A DNA stretch of 64,000 nt. It comes from Morinoia aosen (lineage: Eukaryota > Arthropoda > Malacostraca > Amphipoda > Talitridae). A program made the position numbers and the translations under genes. Position 1 is the first letter of the stretch; each line of letters opens with the position of its first letter. Shown here in pieces: positions 1 through 12,012 of the stretch. The notes under the pieces were generated by a model, which searched no databases, was not told the origin of the DNA, and saw only the letters and a program-made list of their open reading frames with translations. The stretch covers positions 310,001 to 374,000 of the forward strand of contig CM059580.1 of the NCBI GenBank assembly GCA_030386875.1. The letters are read 5' to 3'.

Positions 1-1985
1 TTCCAGTCCAATTGTAATCTATTTCGTCCAGTCTAATTGTAATCTATTTCGTCCAGTCCATTTGTAATCTATTTCGTCCAGTCCAATTGTAATCTATTTC
101 ATCCAGTCCAATTGTAATCTATTTCGTCCAGTCCAATTGTAATCTATTTCGTCCAGTCCAATTGTAATCTATTTCGTCCAATCCAATTGTAATCTATTTC
201 GTCCAGTCCAATTGTAATCTATTTCATCAAGTCCAATTGTAATCTATTTCGTCCAGTCCAATTGAAATCTATTCCATCCAGTCCAATTGTAATCTATTTC
301 TTCCAGTCCAATTGTAATCTATTTCGTCCAGTCCAATTGTAATCTATTCCATCCAGTCCAATTGTAATCTATTTCGTCCAGTCCAGTTGTAACCTATTTC
401 GTATAGTCCAATTGTAATCTATTTCGTATAGTCCAATTGTAATCTATTTCATCCAGTCCAATTGCAATCTATTTCGTCCAGTCCAATTGTAATCTATTTC
501 GTCCAGTCCAATTGTAATCTATTTCGTCCAGTCCAATTGTAATCTATTTCGTCCAATCCAATTGTAATCTATTTCGTCCAGTCCAATTGTACTCTATTTC
601 GTCCAGTCCAATTGTAATCTATTTCGTCCAGTCCAATTGTAATCTATTTCGTCCAGTCCAATTGTAATCTATTTCGTCCAGTCCAATTGTAATCTATTTC
701 GTCCAGTCCAATTGTAATCTATTTCGTCCAGTCCAATTGTAATCTATTCCATCCAGTCCAATTGTAATCTATTTCGTCCAGTCCAATTGTAACCTATTTC
801 GTCCAGTTCAATTGTAATCTATTTCGTCCAGTCCAATTGTAATCTATTTCGTCCAGTCCAATTGTAATCTATTTCGTCCAGTCCAATTGTAATCTATTTC
901 GTCCAGTCCAATTGTAATCTATTTTGTCCAGTCCAATTGTAATCTATTTCGTCCAGTCCAATTGTAATCTATTTCGTCCAGTCCAATTATAATCTATTTC
1001 GTCCAGTCCAATTGTAATCTATTTCGTCCAATCCAATTGTAATCTATTTCGTCCAGTCCAATTGTAATCTATTTCGTCCAGTCCAATTGTAATCTATTTC
1101 GTCCAGTCCAATTGTAATCTATTTCGTCCAGTCCAATTGTAATCTATTTCGTCCAGTCCAATTGTAATCTATTTCGTCCAGTCCAATTGTAATCTATTTC
1201 GTCCAGTCCAATTGTTCTCTATTTCGTATAGTCTAATTGTAATCTATTTCGTATAGTCCAATTGTAATCTATTTCATCCAGTCCAATTGCAATCTATTTC
1301 GTCCAGTCCAATTGTAATCTATTTCGTCCAGTCCAATTGTAATCTATTTCGTCCAGTCCAATTGTAATCTATTTCGTCCAATCCAATTGTAATCTATTTC
1401 GTCCAGTCCAATTGTAATCTATTTCGTCCAGTCCAATTGTAATCTATTTCGTCCAGTCCAATTGTAATCTATTTCGTCCAGTCCAATTGTAATCTATTTC
1501 GTCCAGTCCAATTGTAATCTATTTCGTCCAGTCCAATTGTAATCTATTTCGTCCAGTCCAATTGTAATCTATTTCGTCCAGTCCAATTTTAATCTATTCC
1601 ATCCAGTCCAATTGTAATCTATTTCGTCCAGTCCAATTGTAATCTATTTCGTCCAGTTCAATTGTAATCTATTTCGTCCAGTCCAATTGTAATCTATTTC
1701 GTCCAGTCCAATTGTAATCTATTTCGTCCAGTCCAATTGTAATCTATTTCGTCCAGTCCAATTGTAATCTATTTTGTCCAGTCCAATTGTAATCTATTCC
1801 ATCCAGTCCAATTGTAATCTATTTCTTCCAGTCCAATTGTAATCTATTTCTTCCAGTCCAATTGTAATCTATTTCGTCCAGTCCAATTGTAATCTATTTC
1901 GTCCAGTCCAATTGTAATCTATTTCGTCCAGTCCAATTGTAATCTATTCCATCCAGTCCAATTTGAATCTATTTCATTCAATTCA
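1..1985. repeat. 25-bp satellite array, continues left of window
   Basis: About 79 head-to-tail copies of a 25-bp unit, beginning GTCCAGTCCAATTG and closing with TAATCTATTTC. Most copies differ by one or two bases (GTATAG for GTCCAG, ATTCC for ATTTC, GTTCA for GTCCA). The array is already running at base 1 and decays over the last 50 bases before 2000. Rare variants recur at fixed offsets of 825 bp, and further on 850 bp, so a higher-order repeat of 33-34 units is superimposed. No gene is present. Confidence 0.97.
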
Positions 1986-2388
1986 ATTTTAATTTATATC
2001 ATTTACCTTCTTTATCTTTCCACTTCCTGTTTAGAAGCGCTCAGAATTCCCTCCTACTAATGCTTACTATCCTATTTAACGGGAAACTGAACTCCCAACA
2101 TATTTTGCTTGGGCCAAGACTTCTCACGCAGTAATCAACGATCAAATGACGCATAGCCTTTCAAACATTTCAGCCGGTTTTTCATCATGTTTTTTTTTAT
2201 ATTTGGTGAAAAACTTTGGATGAAAAAGACGGTGGTTCGAACCCAGCGTGGTACCTGTGTTGTTTTCATCAGCCGCAGCTCCTCTGATAACCATACGAAA
2301 AAGACCGTTAAAAGAAGCACTCATCTACTCACTGAGCTTGGTCTTGATTCATCCACTATCTCGCTTTAGGTCAAGAAGCTGAACAAAT
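1986..2388. other. Spacer between the 25-bp and 43-bp arrays
   Basis: Non-tandem sequence of about 400 bases. It contains one copy of an 81-bp element with a tRNA-like B box (listed separately). The short open frames here have no coding features, and I see no gene. Confidence 0.7.
2208..2288 (+). repeat. 81-bp tRNA-like element, copy 1 (left flank of 43-bp array)
   Basis: The 81-bp segment contains GGTTCGAACCC at 2234-2244, a match to the pol III B box / T-arm consensus. GATGAAAA (2219-2226) and TTTTCATC (2263-2270) are inverted copies of each other and could pair around it. A second copy of equal length lies at 4998-5078, on the other side of the 43-bp array. I see no convincing A box or acceptor stem, so this is more likely a SINE or tRNA-derived remnant than a tRNA gene. 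Confidence 0.5.
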
Positions 2389-4955
2389 AATTGTACTACT
2401 GGATTGTATTGGAGCTTTGATTGAGACAAACAGTTGTGCCACTGGATTGTGTTGGAGATTTGACCGAGGTAAACAGTTATAGCACTGGATTGTATTGGAG
2501 CTTTGATTTAGGCAAACAGTTGTAGCACTGGATTGTATTGGAGCTTTGATTGAGGCAAACAGTTGTAGCACTGGATTGTATTGGAGCTTTGATTGAGGCA
2601 AACAGTTGTAGCACTGGATTGTATTGGAGCTTTGATTGAGGCAAACAGTTGTAGCACTGGATTGTATTGGAGCTTTGATTGAGGCAAACAGTTGTAGCAC
2701 TGGATTGTATTGGAGCTTTGATTGAGGCAAAAAGTTGTAGCACTGGATTGTATTGGAGCTTTGATTGAGGCAAACAGTTGTAGCACTGGATTGTATTGGA
2801 GCTTTGATTAAGGCAAACAGTTGTAGCACTGGATTGTATTGGAGCTTTGATTGAGGCAAACAGTTGTAGCACTGGATTGTATTGGAGCTCTGATTGAGGC
2901 AAACAGGTGTAGCACTGGATTGTGTTGGAGCTTTGATTGAGGCAAACAGTTGTAGCACTGGATTGTATTGGAGCTTTGATTGAGGCAAACAGTTGTAGCA
3001 CTGGATTGTATTGGAGCTTTGATTGAGGCAAACAGTTGTAGCACTGGATTGTATTGGGGCTTTGATTGAGGCAAAAAGTTGTAGCACTGGATTGTATTGG
3101 AGCTTTGATTGAGGTAAAAAGTTGTAGCACTGGATTGTATTGGAGCTTTGATTGAGGTAAAAAGTTGTAGCACTGGATTGTATTGGAGCTTTGATTGAGG
3201 TAAAAAGTTGTAGCACTGGATTGTATTGGAGCTTTGATTGAGGCAAAAAGTTGTAGCACTGGATTGTATTGGAGCTTTGATTGAGGCAAAAAGTTGTAGC
3301 ACTGGATTGTATTGGAGCTTTGATTGAGGCAAACAGTTGTAGCACTGGATTGTATTGGAGCTTTGATTGAGGCAAAAAGTTGTAGCACTGGATTGTATTG
3401 GAGCTTTGATTGAGGCAAACAGTTGTAGCACTGGATTGTATTGGGGCTTTGATTGAGGTAAAAAGTTGTAGCACTGGATTGTATTGGAGCTTTGATTGAG
3501 GCAAAAAGTTGTGGCACTGGATTGTATTGGAGCTTTGATTGAGGTAAAAAGTTGTAGCACTGGATTGTATTGGAGCTTTGATTGAGGCAAAAAGTTGTAG
3601 CACTGGATTGTATTGGAGCTTTGATTGAGGTAAAAAGTTGTAGCACTGGATTGTATTGGAGCTTTGATTGAGGCAAAAAGTTGTAGCACTGGATTGCATT
3701 GGAGCTTTGATTGAGGCAAAAAGTTGTAGCACTGGATTTTATTGGAGCTTTGATTGAGGCAAAAAGTTGTAGCACTGGATTGTATTGGAGCTTTGATTGA
3801 GGTAAAAAGTTGTAGCACTGGATTGTGTTGGAGCTTTGATTGAGGCAAAAAGTTGTAGCACTGGATTGTGTTGGAGCTTTGATTGAGGCAAAAAGTTGTA
3901 GCACTGGATTGTATTGGAGCTTTGATTGAGGTAAAAAGTTGTAGCACTGGATTGCATTGGAGCTTTGATTGAGGCAAACAGTTGTAGCACTGGATTTTAT
4001 TGGAGCTTTGATTGAGGTAAAAAGTTGTAGCACTGGATTGCATTGGAGCTTTGATTGAGGCAAACAGTTGTAGCACTGGATTTTATTGGAGCTTTGATTG
4101 AGGTAAAAAGTTGTAGCACTGGATTGTATTGGAGCTTTGATTGAGGTAAAAAGTTGTAGCACTGGATTGTGTTGGAGCTTTGATTGAGGCAAAAAGTTGT
4201 AGCACTGGATTGTGTTGGAGCTTTGATTGAGGCAAAAAGTTGTAGCACTGGATTGTATTGGAGCTTTGATTGAGGTAAAAAGTTGTAGCACTGGATTGCA
4301 TTGGAGCTTTGATTGAGGCAAACAGTTGTAGCACTGGATTTTATTGGAGCTTTGATTGAGGTAAAAAGTTGTAGCACTGGATTGCATTGGAGCTTTGATT
4401 GAGGCAAACAGTTGTAGCACTGGATTTTATTGGAGCTTTGATTGAGGTAAAAAGTTGTAGCACTGGATTGTATTGGAGCTTTGACTGAGGCAAAAAGTTG
4501 TAGCACTGGATTGTATTGGAGCTTTGATTGAGGCAAAAAGTTGTAGCACTGGATTGTATTGGGGCTTTGATTGAGGCAAAAAGTTGTAGCACTGGATTGT
4601 ATTGGAGCTTTGACTGAGGCAAAAAGTTGTAGCACTGGATTGTATTGGAGCTTTGATTGAGGCAAAAAGTTGTAGCACTGGATTGCATTGGAGCTTTGAT
4701 TGAGGCAAACAGTTGTAGCACTGGATTGTATTGGGGCTTTGATTGAGGCAAACAGTTGTAGCACTGGATTGTATTGGAGCTTTGATTGAGGCAAACAGTT
4801 GTAGCACTGGATTGTATTGGAGCTTTGATTGAGGCAAACAGTTGTAGCACTGGATTGCATTGGAGCTTTGATTGAGGCAAACAGTTGTAGCACTGGATTG
4901 TATTGGAGCTTTGATTGAGGCAAAAAGTTGTAGCACTGGATTTTATTGAAACGTT
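2389..4955. repeat. 43-bp minisatellite array
   Basis: About 60 copies of a 43-bp unit containing TTGGAGCTTTGATTGAGGCA and GTTGTAGCACTGG. Variants alternate GAGGCAAACAG, GAGGCAAAAAG and GAGGTAAAAAG. A block of eight units (344 bp) is duplicated: the segment at 3739-4076 recurs at 4083-4420. Because 43 is not a multiple of three and the unit lacks stops on the minus strand, several overlapping minus-strand open frames up to 647 codons arise. They repeat the same 43-residue pattern and are not genes. Confidence 0.97.
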
Positions 4956-4997
4956 GATTAATGATATTTTTGTAGTTTTACTTCCACTTCATTTGTT

Positions 4998-5078
4998 GAG
5001 AAACGTTGGATGAAAAAGTCGGTGGTTCGATCCCAGCGCGGTCCCCGCGCTATTTTCATCAGGCGCAGCTTCACTGAT
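4998..5078 (+). repeat. 81-bp tRNA-like element, copy 2 (right flank of 43-bp array)
   Basis: Same length and orientation as 2208-2288, with GGTTCGATCCC at 5024-5034 and the inverted pair GATGAAAA (5009-5016) / TTTTCATC (5053-5060). The two copies differ at scattered positions. Direct copies flanking an array suggest that the array expanded between two insertions of one element, or that the element and array were duplicated together. Confidence 0.5.
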
Positions 5079-5514
5079 GAAATAATGGAATCTGCAGAAT
5101 ATCTGTCTCAGGAAACGGCCAACGAATTGTGTGCCTCTCATATCAATTTAATGAAGAACATTCAAGTGCAATACATATTTTCCTGTAGTACAATTTTCAT
5201 ATGTCTCGTAACTCACGCCAGGATGCAATGACGGTTACTTTTTTCTTTTTCCAAAGGAAGAAACCCCGCACGTGGGTCCAGAGGGGAATTATGTATATGC
5301 TTTCTGTTTTTCTAACCGGGAGATACCACAACTCTTAGTACTGTGGGCAAATGTGCCCAGTTTCAATCTTTTCCAGACGCAATAATTTACAATAGAAAAT
5401 TATGGCTAATTTTTCTTCTTTCCCAACGGGAAAATAAATCATACACTTAGGTCGAGTAGGAAATAGTATCCTGAATGTAGATAATCTTATTTCTCAACGG
5501 GGAGAAAAACCGGG

Positions 5515-5592
5515 CTGCTTTACAGGGGATCGAACCTGCTACTTTTACGTGGGAGGCGCGCGCCGTTGACCACTAGGCCCCTAGGACCCTCT
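5515..5592 (-). mobile_element. tRNA-derived SINE head or tRNA pseudogene
   Basis: Read on the minus strand, the segment has an A-box-like TAGTGGTCAACGG (5563-5575) and, 26 bases downstream, a B box GGTTCGATCCC (5526-5536). These are the two internal pol III promoter blocks of a tRNA. The bases that should form the acceptor stem do not pair, and the T-stem is imperfect, so a working tRNA gene is unlikely. The pattern fits the 5' head of a tRNA-derived SINE. I cannot define its 3' end or target-site duplication. Confidence 0.55.
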
Positions 5593-5815
5593 CATGAGGA
5601 AAGACAACTTTCCATTTTATTCGAACGTATCGAGTTGTAGTACTTTAAAAGATGCTTTTAAAGTTTAGATACATGGTAATAAAGAAATAAGAAAGACATT
5701 TACGTTCATTAGAAATATAAGGTAGTCTTGGAGGTAGCTTTAAATCCTATCACTAAAAAGTGGAATTATTTTATTCACGCTAATATTTAGTCTTACTAAA
5801 TTTGAACTACATGTG

Positions 5816-6106
5816 CTGTTGAACTACAGCAGCATTTGACTCGGACGAATAGGAATGTTATTAAATAAAAATATTTATGGTATTATAGTATAGTAAAAAT
5901 AACTACTATTTATTCGAATGATAAATACTATCATACCATGCAAATGAATAGGGATGATTTAAATAAAAATATTCATAGTATTATAGTATAGTAAAAAGTA
6001 ATATTAGTAGAGTAAAAGTGATATAAACATTTATTAGAATGACCAACGAGGTTACCATCTGAATGAATGAAGATAGCATAGTGATAACTAAAAGATACTA
6101 TTTAAT
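5816..6106. repeat. Dispersed AT-rich element, copy 1
   Basis: This stretch begins with TGTTGAACTACA and ends near AAAAGATACTATTTAA. The same opening, the internal TATTAAATAAAAT / TTTGAATGATAAATA segments and the same ending recur at 9828-10370. Here the interior is essentially unamplified, whereas the second copy holds a tandem array. No protein-coding potential is seen. It may be a non-autonomous transposon, but I could not identify terminal repeats. Confidence 0.5.
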
Positions 6107-6344
6107 TTAATGCACTCTAAAAAAAGGTATTTTTATTTTCGACCCAAAACTGTTTTTACGTAAACAATAATAGGGAAATCCTGCGTATGAATACATTATG
6201 TATCGCTGTACTTGTGTATCCCACACTGTGTTTGTGTCTACTCCTGTTCGATGTAGTAAGATTTCTTATGCAAACACACCTCTAGCAGCACACACAAAAC
6301 GCTCATACATAATACTGGCACAGTGCACACAACATGTACACGTG

Positions 6345-7865
6345 AACACAACACATTCGCAAACCCCGTACGACACCCACACGACGCACACAACACATAC
6401 AATATACAATAAAGCATACACAACACACAGCACACAACAGACAGCACACAACACACAACATACAATACAACTCACAATACAACACACAACACACAACACT
6501 CAACACAACACACAACACACAACATACAATACAACTCAAAATACAACACACAATACAACACACAACACAACACACAACTCTCAACACAACACACAGCACA
6601 CAACACACAACACAACACACAACACAACACACAGCACACAACATACAATACAACTCACAATACAACACACAACACTCAACACAACACACAGCTCACAACA
6701 TACAATACAACTCACAATACAACACACAACACAACACTCAACACAACACACAGCACACAACATACAATACAACTCACAATACAACACACAACACAACACA
6801 CAACACAACACACAGCACACAACACACAGCACACAACATACGATACAACTCACAATACAACACACAACACTCAACACAACACACAGCACACAACATACAA
6901 TACAACTCACAATACAACCCACAACACAGCGCACAACACAACACACAACTCAACACAGCACACAACACACAACACACAACACACAACACAACACACAACA
7001 CACAACACAACACAACACACAACACACAACACAACACACAACACAACACAACGTACAACACACAACACACAACACAACACACAACACTCAGCATAACACA
7101 CAACACTCAATACAACACACAGCACATAACATACAATACAACTCACAATACAACACACAACACAACGCACAACACAACACACAACATACAACACAACATA
7201 ACACACAACACAACATAACACACAACACACAACACACAACACAACACACACACACACACAACACAACACAACGCACACCACACAACACAACACACAACAC
7301 AACACATAACACAACACAACAAACAACACAACACACAACACAACACAACACACAACACAACACACAGCACACAACACGACACACAACACAACACAGCACA
7401 CAACACACAACACAACACATAACCAACACACAACACAACACACAACACAACACACAACACAACACACAACACAACACACTACACACAACACAACACACGA
7501 CACAACACAGCACACAACACACAACACAACACACAACCAACACACAACACACAACACACAACACACAACACACAACACACAACACAACACAACACACAAC
7601 ACACAACACAACACACAACACAACACACAACACAACACACAACCCAACACACAACACCCAACCAACACACAACACAACACACAACACAACACACAACACA
7701 ACACACAACACAACACCCAACCAACACACAACACAACACACAACACAACACAGCACACAACACACAACACAACACACAACACAACACACAACACAACACA
7801 CAACACAACACCCAACCAACACACAACACAACACACAACACAACACACAGCACAACACAACACAA
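6345..7865. repeat. ACACAAC-type short tandem array
   Basis: About 1.5 kb built from alternating ACACA and ACAAC blocks (effective units of 5 and 7 bases). Longer recurrent cassettes contain CATACAATACAACTCACAAT in the left half and ACCCAACCAACAC in the right half. The purely A/C + strand keeps frames open on both strands (up to 575 codons, Thr/His/Gln on + and Cys/Val/Leu on -). They are composition artefacts. Confidence 0.95.
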
Positions 7866-8115
7866 TGTATGATTCACCCTCTCACACAGATAAGCCGGCC
7901 CGTATCGGAGATAAGGAGCAGATAGCGTCTGTGGTGCCGCTTGTAACGAGTGTAGTGTTGTGTGTGTGGTGCTGTGTGGTGAACATCCTTCTCGTGTACT
8001 CAGCATTATGTTAACTATTGTGTTGTGGTGTTGGCATCGTAGTATTGTCACCATAATATGTGGTGGTTACCATAGTGTGTGGAGGTCACTATTGTGATTC
8101 TGCATGGTCACCATT
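7866..8115. other. Short spacer between arrays
   Basis: About 250 bases without tandem structure, apart from GT-rich stretches near 7950 and degenerate GTCACCATAATAT pieces that lead into the next array. No gene is seen. Confidence 0.6.
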
Positions 8116-8695
8116 ATATGAGGTCACTAGAATATGGTGTCACCAGGTGTTGGTCACCATAATATGTGGTGGTCACCATGGTATGGTACCATAATATGTT
8201 GGTGTTCACCATGGTATGGTACCATAATATGTTTGTGGTCACCAAAGTATGGTACCATAATATGTTGGTGGTCACCAAAGTATGGTACCATAATATGTTG
8301 GTGGTCACCAAAGTATGGTTCCATAATATGTTGGTGGTCACCAAAGTATGGTACCATAATATGTTGGTGGTCACCAAAGTATGGTACCATAATATGTTGG
8401 TGGTCACCAAAGTATGGTACCATAATATGTTGGTGGTCACCAAAGTATGGTACCATAATATGTTGGTGGTCACCAAAGTATGGTACCATAATATGTTGGT
8501 GGTCACCAAAGTATGGTACCATAATGTGTTGGTGGTCCCCAAAGTATGGTTCCATAATATATTGGTGGTCACCAAAGTATGGTACCATAATATGTTGGTG
8601 GTCCCCAAAGTATGGTTCCATAATATATTGGTGGTCACCAAAGTATGGTACCATAATATGCTGGTGGTCCCCAAAGTATGGTACCATAATTGGTT
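8116..8695. repeat. 33-bp minisatellite array
   Basis: About 17 copies of a 33-bp unit containing GGTGGTCACCAAAGTATGG and GGTACCATAATATG. Each unit holds two short palindromes, GGTACC and GGTCACC. Because 33 bp is 11 codons and the unit lacks stops in several frames, open frames of 177-198 codons exist on both strands. They are not genes. Confidence 0.97.
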
Positions 8696-9827
8696 GTAAT
8701 AATGACCATAATTTCATAAGTATGTACTAACAGTCTTAATATGTGGTCACAATACTATGGTGTTCCCTCGACTCTATGCCAAATGGTGCCTTCATCCTTC
8801 CTCTCTTTGAAACACATTATCTGGTTAAAGACACTCAAACCAGCACAATCTAACGTAACATCTTACGTAGGGAAATGAGCGTTGCCGCAGTTAACCAAAA
8901 ACGCAAAATTGTGCTGGACTGTTTCCAATTAAAACTGAATCATAATGGAGTGTTGATTTTAGAATATATACATACTAAGTTAACTAACCTTTGTTTTTAT
9001 AATAATCCAACCGCTGAAAAATTTAAGTTATAGTTTGATAGTGAATGATAGTTTAACCATTAGAAAACAGTTTAACCATTAGAATAAATCATCTATCAGG
9101 TACGTATTCAAAATTTGGGGTAGGAACCATGTTGGCTTAGGGAAAAACGACCCAGATCGTAGCAGTTCATATAATATAGGGAATTATCTGAATTAAAAAT
9201 TTAGGGAATTTATATATATTTAGAAAATGTTACGTATAATTTAGAAAATTATCTGAATTAAAAATTTAGGGAATTGATATATATATGTTTAGAAAATGTT
9301 ACATTTAATTTAGGGAATTATCTGAATTAAAAAACTAAAAAAATTAGCGAATTTATATATATTCAGAAAATGTTAATTTAGTGTAGTCATGTTATATAGG
9401 GAATTTTTATAACGGAAATTCAAGCGATCCATGCGATTTATCAGGTTAAATTAATTTTAATTTTTTAAGAGATTTAAATTTTTTAAATTTTTTGTAAAGA
9501 TTAATTATTAAACGATTAATGATTAATGCGAAATTGCATTAAGCGATTAATGTATACAAACCGTGGTTTTAAAGGTAAAAATGTAATTAGTATAATATGT
9601 TAATGCAGACATAACATATAAATGGTAGTTGAGCTTGAGGCAAAGTCAGCAGTTGTCCATTTAAATTGAGAAGAAGTTATCAACTTTAGAGGACAAATAA
9701 CTTTAATAATTTTTGGTTTGCTACAAAACAGTTTCGAAAAGGGACTTTCTTCGCAACATTAGTGCTCCACAGAATAAAGTTAGGATCTTACTGAAGTCTG
9801 TAATAATTTGTTGTCAAAATATATCTA
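8696..9827. other. AT-rich spacer with a three-copy 65-69 bp repeat
   Basis: AT-rich sequence without coding features. Between about 9177 and 9385 a degenerate unit beginning TATCTGAATTAAAAA (9185, 9250, 9319) is repeated three times. Two short segments resemble others in the window: 8761-8800 resembles 12810-12845 (both end AAATGGTGCCTTC), and 9683-9725 resembles 11226-11262 (both contain ACTTTAATAA and TTTTGGTTTG). Confidence 0.6.
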
Positions 9828-10370
9828 CTGTTGAACTACACCAGCACACGATTTGAATGAATAGAAATGTTATATAAAATATTTATGGTAGTAGAGCGCA
9901 AAAATAGAAATATTTATATGAATGATAAATATGAGCATATGAATAAAAGGATTAGGGATATTATTAAATAAAATGCTTATTTGAATGATAAATATGAGCA
10001 TATGAATAAAAGGATTAGGGATATTATTAAATAAAATGTTTATTTGAATGATAAATATGAGCATATGAATAAAAGGATTAGGGATATTATTAAATAAAAT
10101 GCTTATTTGAATGATAAATATGAGCATATGAATAAAAGGATTAGGGATATTATTAAATAAAATGCTTATTTGAATGATAAATATGAGCATATGAATAAAA
10201 GGATTAGGGATATTATTAAATAAAATGTTTATTTGAATGATAAATATGAGCATATGAATAAAAGGATTAGGGATATTATTAAATAAAATGCTTATTTGAA
10301 AGATAAACTAGGTTACCATATGAACGAATGAAGATAGCATGGTTATAACAAAAAGATACTATTTAAATAA
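9828..10370. repeat. Dispersed AT-rich element, copy 2, with internal 63-bp array
   Basis: Homologous at both ends to 5816-6106. The interior holds about five to six tandem copies of a 63-bp unit (starts at 9975, 10038, 10101 and so on) containing ATGATAAATATGAGCATATG and GGATTAGGGATATTATT. As 63 bp is 21 codons, a 127-codon minus-strand frame is open through it. It shows no other coding sign. Confidence 0.75.
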
Positions 10371-10619
10371 ACTATAAACTCGGATACGGTTACAATAAAT
10401 AGTATATTTATGAAATGAATTGATTCACAGAAATAAATTCGGATACAATTTGAATAAATTAGAATTTTTAATCATATGAATTGATTCATTTCATTGTTAT
10501 TTTGTTATAGTTATTAGTACTATTATTTCTATTTTATATTAAATGTTCAATCTCCGAAGACGTTGATTCGTAAAAAAAAATCGGATTCCTAAAGAATAAT
10601 TTATAATGCAATCAGAATT
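10371..10619. other. AT-rich spacer
   Basis: About 250 AT-rich bases, including a short imperfect duplication around GAATTGATTCA (about 10418 and 10480). No gene is seen. Confidence 0.5.
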
Positions 10620-10923
10620 AATGAGGATTTTATTAAGGTAAATAAGGATAAATAAAGAGAACATCCGAAAGCTCATCCCTGACGCGTTTTGCCATTAATT
10701 AAGGTTTTATTAAGGTAAATAAGGATAAATAAAGAGAACATCCGAAAGCTCATCCCTGACGCGTTTTGCCATTAATTAGGGTTTTATTAAGGTAAATAAG
10801 GATAAATAAAGAGAACATCCGAAAGCTCATCCCTGACGCGTTTTGCCATTAATTAGGGTTTTATTAAGGTAAATAAGGATAAATAAAGAGAACATCCGAA
10901 AGCTCATCCTTGACGCGTTTTGC
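10620..10923. repeat. 77-bp tandem repeat, four copies
   Basis: Four nearly identical 77-bp units. Each has TTTTATTAAGGTAAATAAGG, a middle GAGAACATCCGAAAGC and the GC-richer tail TGACGCGTTTTGCC. The GACGCG starts at 10681, 10758, 10835 and 10912 are spaced exactly 77 bp apart. The very low divergence suggests recent amplification. Confidence 0.95.
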
Positions 10924-11072
10924 CTAGCAATATCAGCGGCATTTCATTTCTATATCTACCACGTATCTCGAAACGCAGAAGACAATGCTCTAATACTACG
11001 TTGTATACAGTATGCAACATGCAACAATACAGTATATATACAACAATACAGTATATACAGTAACTACATATA

Positions 11073-11119
11073 CAACGAAATTGATTGTATGTATATTATA
11101 CATACTATCAATTTCGTTG
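11073..11119. repeat. 47-bp near-perfect palindrome
   Basis: CAACGAAATTGAT (11073-11085) is followed by its exact reverse complement ATCAATTTCGTTG (11107-11119). The 21 bases between them are themselves largely self-complementary (GTATGTATA against TATACATAC). The whole can fold into one hairpin. Related TTTCGTTGAA segments recur near 11410 and 12025 at the edges of the 72-bp repeat family, so the palindrome probably belongs to that family. Confidence 0.85.
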
Positions 11120-11429
11120 AAAGTATGTATAGTACATATGTAAATATGTAGTACATATGGTATCTTACATGTAAAGTGCATATGCAATATCCCCTACGAT
11201 ACGATGTATGTACTATGACTTAAATGCACAAATTACTTTAATAACTTTTGGTTTGTTAAAAAAAAATGTATATACTGTCACTTTCACCGAAAATAAATAT
11301 ATGCAATATCACATACGATACATGTGTGTGTGTATGTACTATGACTTACATGGAACAATAAAATTTTATAGTATTGCAAGAACATCATTAAGGGAGAGAT
11401 ATATACTATCATTTTCGTTGAAAATACAG

Positions 11430-12012
11430 ATGCAATATTACCTACGATACATATATGTACTATGACTTACGATACACGCAACATCATCAAGTGATATATA
11501 TATACAGTATTACCTACGATACATATATGTACTATGACTTACGATACACGCAACATCATCAAGTGATATATATATACAGTATAACTTACGATACATATAT
11601 GTACTATGACTTACGATGCACGCAACATCATCAAGTGATATATATATACAGTATTACCTACGATACATATATGTACTATGACTTACGATACACGCAACAT
11701 CATCAAGTGATATATATATACAGTATAACTTACGATACATATATGTACTATGACTTACGATACACGCAACATCATCAAGTGATATATATATACAGTATTA
11801 CCTACGATACATATATGTACTATGACTTACGATACACGCAACATCATCAAGTGATATATATATATACAGTATAACTTACGATACATATATGTACTATGAC
11901 TTACGATACACGCAACATCATCAAGTGATATATATATACAGTATCACCTACGATACATATATGTACTATGACTTACGATACACACAACATCATCAAGTGA
12001 TATATGCGTATA
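11430..12012. repeat. 72-bp minisatellite array
   Basis: About eight copies of a 72-bp unit containing GTACTATGACTTACGATAC, GCAACATCATCAAGTGATAT and a TATATATACAGTAT segment. Consecutive GTACTATG starts at 11457 and 11529 are 72 bases apart. Diverged older copies occur near 11205-11240, 11335-11365 and 12070-12105. As 72 bp is 24 codons, a 139-codon + frame is open. It is not considered a gene. Confidence 0.95.

Larger units (their letters stand above)
5079..6195. other. AT-rich spacer, no gene seen
   Basis: Non-tandem, AT-rich sequence. It holds a minus-strand tRNA-derived SINE fragment near 5515-5592 and one copy of a dispersed AT-rich element at 5816-6106. Reading frames are short and interrupted. 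Confidence 0.65.

Noticed and set aside
2371-4936. Minus-strand frames up to 647 codons with a 43-residue repeat
   Set aside because: The 43-bp unit passes through all three frames every 129 bases without a stop. Overlapping frames encode the same pattern in different registers.
2389-4955. CRISPR-like regular repeats (also the 36-bp arrays)
   Set aside because: Repeats are strictly head to tail with no unique spacers, no leader and no cas genes, in eukaryotic DNA.
5515-5592. Functional tRNA gene
   Set aside because: A and B boxes are present, but the acceptor stem does not pair and the T-stem/loop is irregular; treated as a SINE or pseudogene.
9950-10300. Telomere-like TTAGGG in the 63-bp units
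   Set aside because: TTAGGG occurs once per 63 bp inside a longer unrelated unit and is not tandem, so it is not telomeric.
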